DNA from: Bifidobacterium boum
Lineage (GTDB): Bacteria > Actinomycetota > Actinomycetes > Actinomycetales > Bifidobacteriaceae
NCBI RefSeq assembly: GCF_000741535.1
Contig: NZ_JGYQ01000007.1
Coordinates: 186,001-250,000, forward strand
Direction of reading: 5' to 3'
DNA length: 64,000 nucleotides
The notes under the pieces were generated by a model, which did no database searches, had not been told where the DNA came from, and worked only from the letters and a program-made list of their open reading frames with translations. Positions 56,996 through 64,000 of this stretch are shown here, one piece after another (the stretch's first letter is position 1; every line of letters starts with the position of its first letter). The translations under genes and the position numbers were made by a program.

Positions 56996-59713
56996 TCAGG
57001 CCTGCTGGCCTGCCATGAGGTTACGCAGCACGTACTGCAGGATGCCGCCGTTGCGGTAGTAATCCGCTTCACCGGGGGTGTCGATGCGTACGGTCGCGTC
57101 GAATTCGATCCGGGTGCCGTCGCTCTTGGTGGCGGTTACATGGACGGTTTGCGGGATTTCACCGTTGTTGAGTTGGTCGATGCCTTCGATGTCGAAGGTT
57201 TCGGTGCCGTTCAATCCCAACGATTCCGCGGATTCGCCGTCCGGGAACTGCAGCGGGAGCACGCCCATGCCGATCAAGTTGGAACGGTGGATGCGTTCGA
57301 AGCTGCGGGTGATGACCGCGCGCACGCCGAGCATGACCGTACCCTTGGCCGCCCAATCGCGGGACGAACCGGTGCCGTATTCCTTACCCGCGAGCACGAC
57401 CAGAGGCACGCCCGCCTTGCGGTAGTCCAGCGAAGCCTCGAAGATCGTGGACGGCTTGCCTGTCAGGAAATCGTAGGTATACCCGCCCGGGGTCACCTCT
57501 TCACCGACCGAGGCGAGCAACTGGTTGCGCAGACGGATGTTGCCGAAGGTGCCGCGCACCATGACCTCATGATTGCCGCGACGGGAACCATACGAATTGA
57601 AATTCTTCGGTTCGACGCCATGCTCGACGAGATACTTGCCCGCCGGGCTGGAGGCCTTGAACGCGCCTGCCGGGGAAATGTGGTCGGTGGTCACCGAATC
57701 GCCAAGCAGCGCGAGCACACGGGCGCCGTGAATATCCTCCACCGGGGCGGGCGTGGCGCCCATACCGTCGAAGAAGGTCTGCCGACGCACATACGTGGAA
57801 TCCGGGTTCCAGGAGAACAGTTCGCCCTTGGGCACGTCGAGCCCCTGCCAACGGGAATCACCATCGAAGACGCTCGCGTAGTCCTTGACGAACATCTCGC
57901 GCGAAACCGTCTCATCGACCACGCGTTGCACGTCTTCGTTGCTCGGCCAGATGTCACGCAGGAACACGTCATTGCCGTCCGTGTCCTTGCCCAACGGCTG
58001 GGTGGCGAAGTCGAAGTCCATCGTGCCGGCGAGCGCGTAGGCGATTACCAACGGCGGGGATGCGAGGTAGTTCATCTTGACATCCGGGCTGATGCGGCCT
58101 TCGAAGTTGCGGTTGCCGGACAGCACGGCGGTGACGGTCAGGTCGTTGTCGTTGATGGCTTGGGAGATTTCGGGCAGCAGCGGGCCGGAGTTGCCGATGC
58201 AGGTGGCGCAGCCGAAGCCGACCAGCTGGTAGCCCAAGGCGTCGAGGTCATCTTGGAGGCCGGCTTTCTTGAGGTAGTCGGCCACGACTTGGGAGCCTGG
58301 GGCGAGGGAGGTTTTGACCCACGGCTTGGGCTTGAGCCCCTTGGCATGGGCGTTGCGTGCGATCAGACCGGCGGCAATCATAACCGACGGGTTCGAGGTG
58401 TTGGTGCAGCTGGTGATCGATGCGATGGCGACATCACCGTTCTTCACGTCGAAATCACCACGGAAATCAGTGCTCACCGGGATCGGCTGCTGTGCGGTCT
58501 TCTCGGTTTCATACGCGGGCAGCGTGTTTTCGAAGGCCTGCTTCGCGGTGGCGAGGGTGATGCGGTCCTGAGGACGCTTCGGGCCTGCGATGCTCGGTAC
58601 GACAGTACCGAGATCGAGCTCCATGTACTCCGAATACTGCGGCTCGACGTACTGCGGGTCTGTAGTGTCGCCCCACAGACGGTTCGCCTTGGCGTAGGCC
58701 TTGACGAGTTCGACCTGTTCTTCGCTGCGGCCGGTCAGGCGCAGGTAGTCGAGCGTCACATCATCGATCGGGAAGATGCCACAGGTGGAGCCGAATTCAG
58801 GGCTCATATTGCCGATGGTCGCACGGTTGGCGAGCGGGACGGACGCGACGCCCTCACCGTAGAATTCGACGAACTTGCCGACCACGCCGTGCTGGCGGAG
58901 CATGTCGGTGATGGTGAGCACCACGTCGGTTGCGGTGACGCCCTCGGGGATGGAGCCGGTGAGCTTGAACCCGACGACGCGTGGCACGAGCATGGAAATC
59001 GGCTGGCCGAGCATCGCGGCTTCGGCTTCGATGCCGCCGACACCCCAGCCGAGCACGCCGAGACCGTTGACGGTGGTGGTGTGCGAATCCGTACCAACGC
59101 AGGAGTCGAGATAGGCAAGCTTGCGGCCGTCACCCAGGCCGGAGTCTTTGCTCATCACGACTTTGGCAAGATATTCGATGTTCACCTGATGGATGATGCC
59201 GGTTCCCGGCGGCACCACGCGGAAGTTCTTGAACGCCTGCTGGCCCCAGCGCAGGAACTGGTAGCGTTCCCCGTTGCGCTGGTATTCGATGTCCATGTTC
59301 TGCTGCAGCGCGTCGGCGACACCGTACTTATCGATCTGCACGGAATGGTCGATGATCATGTCCGCCGGCACCTGCGGGTTGATGACCTCCGGATCGCCGC
59401 CAAGCTGCTTGACTGCGTCACGCATAGTCGCCAGGTCGACGATGCAGGGCACACCGGTGAAATCCTGCATGACCACGCGCGACGGCGTGAACTGGATCTC
59501 ATGGCTCGGCTCGGCCTGCGGATCCCAGTCGAGCAGCGCCTTGACATGCTCGTCGGTGATGTTCTTGCCGTCGATGTTGCGCACAAGGTTCTCGACGAGC
59601 ACCTTGAGCGAGTACGGCAAATGCTCGATGCCGGGCAGATTTGCGATATTGACGTAGTCGAATGTGGTGTCGCCCACGGTCAGTGTGGACAGTTGACTGT
59701 CTTTGAATGACAT
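56996..59713 (-). CDS. acnA: Aconitate hydratase
   Basis: This is a 905-residue 4Fe-4S enzyme that interconverts citrate and isocitrate. The three cluster cysteines are in [13 protein letters not shown] and [10 protein letters not shown]. The swivelling domain 4 lies at the C-terminus, with [13 protein letters not shown] carrying substrate-binding Ser and Arg. In bifidobacteria, which have an incomplete citric acid cycle, it leads toward 2-oxoglutarate and glutamate. GGAGGTAGC before ATG 59713 is a strong ribosome binding site. The length is typical of AcnA. Confidence 0.96.
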   Translation of the reverse strand: MSFKDSQLSTLTVGDTTFDYVNIANLPGIEHLPYSLKVLVENLVRNIDGKNITDEHVKALLDWDPQAEPSHEIQFTPSRVVMQDFTGVPCIVDLATMRDAVKQLGGDPEVINPQVPADMIIDHSVQIDKYGVADALQQNMDIEYQRNGERYQFLRWGQQAFKNFRVVPPGTGIIHQVNIEYLAKVVMSKDSGLGDGRKLAYLDSCVGTDSHTTTVNGLGVLGWGVGGIEAEAAMLGQPISMLVPRVVGFKLTGSIPEGVTATDVVLTITDMLRQHGVVGKFVEFYGEGVASVPLANRATIGNMSPEFGSTCGIFPIDDVTLDYLRLTGRSEEQVELVKAYAKANRLWGDTTDPQYVEPQYSEYMELDLGTVVPSIAGPKRPQDRITLATAKQAFENTLPAYETEKTAQQPIPVSTDFRGDFDVKNGDVAIASITSCTNTSNPSVMIAAGLIARNAHAKGLKPKPWVKTSLAPGSQVVADYLKKAGLQDDLDALGYQLVGFGCATCIGNSGPLLPEISQAINDNDLTVTAVLSGNRNFEGRISPDVKMNYLASPPLVIAYALAGTMDFDFATQPLGKDTDGNDVFLRDIWPSNEDVQRVVDETVSREMFVKDYASVFDGDSRWQGLDVPKGELFSWNPDSTYVRRQTFFDGMGATPAPVEDIHGARVLALLGDSVTTDHISPAGAFKASSPAGKYLVEHGVEPKNFNSYGSRRGNHEVMVRGTFGNIRLRNQLLASVGEEVTPGGYTYDFLTGKPSTIFEASLDYRKAGVPLVVLAGKEYGTGSSRDWAAKGTVMLGVRAVITRSFERIHRSNLIGMGVLPLQFPDGESAESLGLNGTETFDIEGIDQLNNGEIPQTVHVTATKSDGTRIEFDATVRIDTPGEADYYRNGGILQYVLRNLMAGQQA

Positions 59714-59802
59714 GCTACCTCCGAGCCGGCGAACGCCGGATGGTTAAGTTCCGGTATGGATGCCGATTAGTGCTTGCCCCTGTATTGTATCGTGATACGG
59801 TT

Positions 59803-62352
59803 TCAACTCTGGCGTGTCTGCCTGTTATGTGAGAAAATGCGCGCGAACACGCGGCTCGCCAATTGGCAGAGCACGAATATCGCAACGGATGCGAGCAGCG
59901 CGACCATCAGGGCGACGAGCGCACCGCCTTGCGGGATGTGCAGCGCGAAGAAGTCTGCCACCGGCGGAATGAACAGGCCGATGACGCCGGCCGCCGCGAA
60001 TACCGCCACGAGTACGCCACGCCAAGATGCCAAGGGCCGGGCCACCAAGGCAAGCACCAACACGCCGAGCACAAACACAATCATCGCGCAGCACGACCGC
60101 TGCCATGCGAGATCCGCCGCATGAGACAGATTCCACCCGAGGATACCCGGCATGGTCGCCTCGGCGATGAGCACCGACAATCCCACCGCAATGCCGCCCG
60201 GCAACGCGAATCGCACGACACGCCCAAGAAAACCGGGGATATAACGCCTGGTATTGGGCGCCAACGCGAGAATGAACGCGGGCATGCCTATCGTCAGCGC
60301 GCCGATATAGGAAATATGCCGGGGCAGGTATGGGAACGGCATCGCCAGCAGCACCACGCCGAGGGATATCAGCGCGGAATAGACGGTTTTGGTCAGGAAC
60401 AGGCTTGCGACCCGCTCCATATTGGCCATGACTTGGCGGCCTCGTGCGACGACATCAGGCAGGTGGGAGAATTTCGAATCGACGAGCACGAGTTCGGCGA
60501 CCGCCTTCGTAGCCGGTGCCGCGTTGCCCATCGCAACCCCCAAATCCGCCTCTTTGAGCGCCAACGTGTCGTTGACGCCATCGCCGGTCATCGCCACCAC
60601 ATGATGCGAGGCGTGCAACGCCTTGACGATGGCTTGCTTCTGCTCGGGCAGCACGCGGCCGACCACGTCGATGCGTTCCAAGGCACGGGCGAGTTCGTCG
60701 ATATCTTGGGGAAGATCATGGGCGTCGACGGCGACCGGCTCACGGTCACCGGTCAGTTTGACGTTCGCGGCGATCGCACGCACCGTGGCCGGGTTATCGC
60801 CGGAAATGACGCGGCACCGTACTCCTTGGTCGCGGAACCAGCGCAGCGTGGCCTCGGCGTCCGATCGGATCCGTTCACTGCACAGCAGCAAGGCTTCCGG
60901 CTGAGCATAAGCGGGCAGGGCGGGGCTGTCTGCGAACGTTGCAGCCGCCTGCCCTTGCGCCAAATGCGCTCGGGCGATCAGCAGCACGCGATGGCCTTCA
61001 GCCGCCTTGGTCTGGACACGCTCGAGCACCGGAGCGAACACCGTGTCCACAACCGACGTTTCTGAGCCGGCATTCCGGGCCGCGTCGACGAATCCCCGCG
61101 CCAGGACTTCGGGGGCGCCCATGATCCATATGGTGCCATCCGCGCGCACGATGGCGCTCCACTTGCGAGACGATGAGAAGGGGATGCGCGCCGCAAGCTC
61201 GCCCGGACGCACATGTTCGGCGGCGAACAGTTCCATGGCGGCCCGTCCTGTGGCGTTCGGATTCTCCTCATTGCACAGGTCGTAGGTGGCTTGCACGGCT
61301 TCGTCACGGTTGGTCTCGGCGGCCCGCCAATCGTCTGCCGTCGCGGGAACCAGCGCGTCGGCGACGATGCCCCCGTCGGTGATGGTGCCGGTTTTATCCA
61401 GATTCAAGCAATCCACGCGGGCGAGCGTTTCCACCGATTCCAAATCCTGCACGAGCGTATGATGCCGTGCCAGCCGCATGGCGGCGATGGCGAAATTGAG
61501 CGACGTGAGCAGCACCAAGCCTTCGGGGATCATGCCGACGACGCCGGCGACGGCGGAGACGACCGCTTGCCGCCATGCTCCGGTCGCGATGGCGTTGCCC
61601 AGTCCGCCGACCGTGTGCAGCTGCGACCAGATCAGCAGCAGGCACAGCGGCACCACGACGAAGGACATGACGCGAAGAATCGTGTTGATGCCACGGCTCA
61701 GGTCGGACAGGTTGCGTTTGTAGACTTTCGCTTGTGCGGTCAGCCCCGCCGCATAGCTGTGCTCACCGACCGCATCCACGTGTACCAGCGCCATGCCGGA
61801 AACCGCCGTCGACCCCGAGTAGACGGATTCGCCTTCCTGTTTGCGCACGGTCCGGGATTCACCGGTAAGCATGGACTCGTCAAGTTCCAACCCCCAGGTA
61901 TGCAGGATTGTCGCATCAGCCGGCACCTGCTCCCCCGCCCGGATCCACACCAGATCTCCGAGCACAATCTCAGAAGGCGCAATCTCGACATCGTCGCCGT
62001 TGCGGCGCACCAGCACCGGAGAAGCAACCAGAATCGACAGACGGTCGAGCGTGACCTTCGCCCGCAATTCAGTGACGATGCCGATGGCGGTGTTGATGAT
62101 GATGACCAGCCCGAACACCGCGTCTTTCCATGACCCGGTCAGCAACACGACAATCATCGCGGTAAGAATGATGCCATTGAACAAGGTGAATACGTTTGCA
62201 CGAATGATCGAAGCCACCGACCGTGACGTACTATCGTCCGTATGATTCGTCTGGCCTTGTTCCACGCGGATCCGCACCGCGTCACGGTCAAGGCCGCGCT
62301 CGCCCACCTGCGGCATGGTCGTGCCGGCCATCGTCCCCTGAGTCACCGTCAT
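59803..62352 (-). CDS. Cation-transporting P-type ATPase, CtpE-like
   Basis: This is an 849-residue P-type ATPase with ten predicted helices. It contains TGES (actuator), MIPEGLVLLTS in helix 4, the phosphorylation motif DKTGT, and the hinge GDGVND. The opening G-L-D-R-D-A-V, the SIIRANVFTLFN segment and the PEGL motif match mycobacterial CtpE, reported as a calcium importer, so calcium is the best guess. No heavy-metal CxxC domain or CPC motif is present. AAGGAGG lies seven bases before ATG 62352. Confidence 0.88.
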   Translation of the reverse strand: MTVTQGTMAGTTMPQVGERGLDRDAVRIRVEQGQTNHTDDSTSRSVASIIRANVFTLFNGIILTAMIVVLLTGSWKDAVFGLVIIINTAIGIVTELRAKVTLDRLSILVASPVLVRRNGDDVEIAPSEIVLGDLVWIRAGEQVPADATILHTWGLELDESMLTGESRTVRKQEGESVYSGSTAVSGMALVHVDAVGEHSYAAGLTAQAKVYKRNLSDLSRGINTILRVMSFVVVPLCLLLIWSQLHTVGGLGNAIATGAWRQAVVSAVAGVVGMIPEGLVLLTSLNFAIAAMRLARHHTLVQDLESVETLARVDCLNLDKTGTITDGGIVADALVPATADDWRAAETNRDEAVQATYDLCNEENPNATGRAAMELFAAEHVRPGELAARIPFSSSRKWSAIVRADGTIWIMGAPEVLARGFVDAARNAGSETSVVDTVFAPVLERVQTKAAEGHRVLLIARAHLAQGQAAATFADSPALPAYAQPEALLLCSERIRSDAEATLRWFRDQGVRCRVISGDNPATVRAIAANVKLTGDREPVAVDAHDLPQDIDELARALERIDVVGRVLPEQKQAIVKALHASHHVVAMTGDGVNDTLALKEADLGVAMGNAAPATKAVAELVLVDSKFSHLPDVVARGRQVMANMERVASLFLTKTVYSALISLGVVLLAMPFPYLPRHISYIGALTIGMPAFILALAPNTRRYIPGFLGRVVRFALPGGIAVGLSVLIAEATMPGILGWNLSHAADLAWQRSCCAMIVFVLGVLVLALVARPLASWRGVLVAVFAAAGVIGLFIPPVADFFALHIPQGGALVALMVALLASVAIFVLCQLASRVFARIFSHNRQTRQS

Positions 62353-62447
62353 ACCGGCCTCCTTGTTATCCGCCGACCCCGCTCCCAGCGCCGGGCATCA
62401 CCGCATTCATCCCACGATAGCAGCGCAAGACGCCACATGCCGCAAGT

Positions 62448-63308
62448 TCAGCTGCCGGAATGGAGCCGCATAGCAAACAGTGAAGCGATCTGCCCGCAGA
62501 TTCCGCGTTGCATACCGGTCAGACCGGAACGCGGAGTCACACTCGAAAACCGTCTGGAGAAATCCATGCCGAGATCCGCGGTCGGCACGCCAGCCGGCAC
62601 CACGCCTTGCGAAACCAGAGACGTACCGACACCCGCGGCAAGACACGCGCAAATCGACGCGTTACCGGCGACCTCGACACGATGCGCCGGCTGAATCGAA
62701 CGCTGGGAAAAGAACAGATCCGTGTAGTAGCGCACACCCGACCCATGCTCACGCAACAGCCACACCGTCGCCGGGTTCTCCGGGTCATGCGCATGCTCCC
62801 CCGCCAACACCAGACGGTCATCACACAACGCGGCACGGACAACACCCTCCGCTGACACCGGCTTCTCCACGATACCCATCTGCGCCCGATGCAATTCCAC
62901 CGCTTCGACAATCTCATCAGAATTCGCGGTCATCACACGCAGATTCACACGCTCCAGCACGCCCTGTACCTGCAAGCCCTCGAGAATACGCGGCAGCAGC
63001 GCCACCGCGGCGGTGTTGGACATCATGAGCAGGAACGGGTCGTGCGCCTGCCCCGCCCGATTGACATCCTCCTGCGTCTGCCGCCATTGCGCAAGAAGCT
63101 TCACAGCGGAACGGTAGAGTGTCTCCCCCGCGCGCGTCGCAGTCACATCGGCACGCGCATGACGTTCAAACAATGGTGTTCCCAACCGTTGCTCCAGCTG
63201 CGCGATCCGAGCCGAAACCGTCGACTGCGAGACGCGCAACTCGTCGGCCGCAATCGAGAACTGCCCGGTCTCATACACCGCCACAAACGTTTCAAGCAAA
63301 GGGAACAC
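62448..63308 (-). CDS. LysR family transcriptional regulator
   Basis: This is a 286-residue regulator. The N-terminal winged helix (FSIAADELRVSQSTVSARIA, then QLEQRLGTPLFER) precedes a periplasmic-binding-type effector domain (from A-V-A-L-L-P-R-I-L). The ligand is unknown. Genes on the same strand are the CtpE-like ATPase downstream and an oleate hydratase upstream. The start is GTG 63308: no ribosome binding site exists, and GATAAT (63315-63320) ends six bases upstream, so translation is probably leaderless. The frame is open to 63404 but that part spans three tandem 15-bp repeats and the promoter. Confidence 0.85.
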   Translation of the reverse strand: MFPLLETFVAVYETGQFSIAADELRVSQSTVSARIAQLEQRLGTPLFERHARADVTATRAGETLYRSAVKLLAQWRQTQEDVNRAGQAHDPFLLMMSNTAAVALLPRILEGLQVQGVLERVNLRVMTANSDEIVEAVELHRAQMGIVEKPVSAEGVVRAALCDDRLVLAGEHAHDPENPATVWLLREHGSGVRYYTDLFFSQRSIQPAHRVEVAGNASICACLAAGVGTSLVSQGVVPAGVPTADLGMDFSRRFSSVTPRSGLTGMQRGICGQIASLFAMRLHSGS

Positions 63309-63311
63309 ACA

Positions 63312-63356
63312 GGTATTATCCCACTGAGCGCTACCCCATTGAATACTATCCCGTTG
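63312..63356 (-). repeat. Three tandem 15-bp repeats at the lysR promoter
   Basis: Three 15-base units lie head to tail at 63312-63326, 63327-63341 and 63342-63356 (minus-strand consensus CARYGGGRTARYRYY). The unit nearest the gene contains the -10-like GATAAT. They could be regulator half-sites on one helical face or a recent micro-expansion. Confidence 0.65.
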
Positions 63357-63455
63357 GATAAAGGAGCCGCATCCCGGAAAATCCGGAACACGGCTCCGTA
63401 TCAATCAATGACGTCTAATTCACACCATGGCGGGCAAGCACATCCTGCCGATGGA

Positions 63456-64000
63456 TCACAACGCCCCGCACGCCTTGAGCAGCTTCTCGACCTCGGTGCC
63501 CTGCACCTTCTTGAGCAGTTCACGCAGGGCGAGACGATCTTTGAGCGGCAGGTCCATTTCGGTGAGTTTCTTGCCGTCGGCGAGTTTGACCGTCGCGGTC
63601 AGCAGGTCACGCACGTCGAAGACGCTGCCCCATACTTCCGGCACGCCACGGTCGACATTGCACAGCGTGTACACCGCTTCCATGCCGGTGCGGATCGAAT
63701 ACTCCGTGGTGAACACGGTGTCGCGCGGCGTTTCGGCGTACTGGCCGACGAAGGCGAGATTCACGGAGCCGTCGGGCACGACCTTCGGCCGGTCCCCGTC
63801 GCGACGCGGTTCGAAGAAGCTCGTCACATACGGCATCATCGCGGCGGTCGTGTTGCATGCCTCGCTCGCCAACTGCTTGATTCTGTCCTGCGGGATGCCG
63901 ATGTGGTACAGCCATTCCTCGCACAGTTCTTCGCCGGTGCATTGCGCCATCGGCTTCTTGACGAAATCGCCGTTGTCATGCCAGCAGTTGAGGCCGTACA
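63456..64000 (-). CDS. ohyA: Oleate hydratase (MCRA family), C-terminal part
   Basis: About 180 C-terminal residues are in the window; the gene continues beyond 64000. Hallmarks of the myosin-cross-reactive-antigen family are present: EEWLYHIGIP, MMPYVTSFFEPR, the FAD-site N-L-A-F-V-G-Q-Y-A-E, R-D-T-V-F-T-T-E-Y-S-I-R-T and V-D-R-G-V-P-E-V-W-G-S. The enzyme adds water to the cis-9 double bond of oleic and linoleic acid, detoxifying host fatty acids. An ATG at 63950 is an internal Met, since the frame stays open and conserved to the window edge. Confidence 0.9.
   Translation of the reverse strand, partial: YGLNCWHDNGDFVKKPMAQCTGEELCEEWLYHIGIPQDRIKQLASEACNTTAAMMPYVTSFFEPRRDGDRPKVVPDGSVNLAFVGQYAETPRDTVFTTEYSIRTGMEAVYTLCNVDRGVPEVWGSVFDVRDLLTATVKLADGKKLTEMDLPLKDRLALRELLKKVQGTEVEKLLKACGAL

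Noticed and set aside
57140..59710. Very long open frame (856 codons) on the plus strand
   Set aside because: It is antisense to acnA, has no ribosome binding site and has a composition typical of the complementary frame of a GC-rich gene.
1..64000. CRISPR arrays, tRNA and rRNA genes
   Set aside because: No regularly spaced repeats, tRNA cloverleaf signatures or rRNA blocks were recognised in the window.

Overview
The window is a high-GC actinobacterial chromosome segment, almost certainly from Bifidobacterium or a close relative. The evidence is the conserved block recX-recA-DUF3046-clgR-cinA-pgsA-ftsK-miaA-miaB (read on the minus strand), a SepH-type division protein, DUF4193 and DUF4192 proteins, a PASTA-repeat Ser/Thr kinase, a CtpE-like ATPase, and a second type II topoisomerase (parC/parE) next to the primary sigma factor. 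No rRNA, tRNA or CRISPR array was found.

Layout. 1-1300: start of a membrane protein and a Cof-type HAD phosphatase. 1306-6287: an accessory island whose ends are a 49-bp near-perfect direct repeat of the cyclophilin gene start. It holds a decayed stretch, a three-gene operon (unknown protein, FtsZ C-terminal-domain-like protein, PD-(D/E)XK nuclease), a small gene behind a perfect 16-bp palindrome, and an IS3-family transposase remnant. 6.3-18 kb: cyclophilin, Rel, dUTPase, DUF4193, SepH, a phosphodiesterase-like enzyme, ParC, an MFS transporter and an XRE/DUF2975 pair. 18-30 kb: a polytopic membrane protein, a GT4 glycosyltransferase, ParE, SigA, a DUF4192 protein, a polyprenyl synthase and a PASTA kinase. 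30-37 kb: PlsC, TrpD, SecA, long-form HPF and the RNase P RNA. 38-48 kb: the recA to miaB block with an SOS box. 48-64 kb: a RelQ-like synthetase, a ThiD-TenA fusion under a TPP riboswitch, a DMT exporter, a Bax-inhibitor-like protein, a zinc-ribbon membrane protein, a GmrSD-RAMA restriction-like protein, aconitase, a CtpE-like ATPase, a LysR regulator and part of an oleate hydratase.

Most of the window is housekeeping: replication and topology, transcription, secretion, ribosome hibernation and stringent response, DNA repair, tRNA modification and cell division. The most unusual part is the island. Its middle gene encodes what looks like only the C-terminal half of FtsZ, keeping the T7-loop aspartates but lacking the GTP-binding domain. 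It sits just upstream of a PD-(D/E)XK nuclease of a kind common in defence loci. This suggests an undescribed system that may combine division arrest with nucleic-acid cleavage. Secondary points of interest are a cluster of TATCGATA operators at 18.2 kb, an acidic insert in ParE, a triple 15-bp repeat before the LysR gene, and several apparently leaderless genes.
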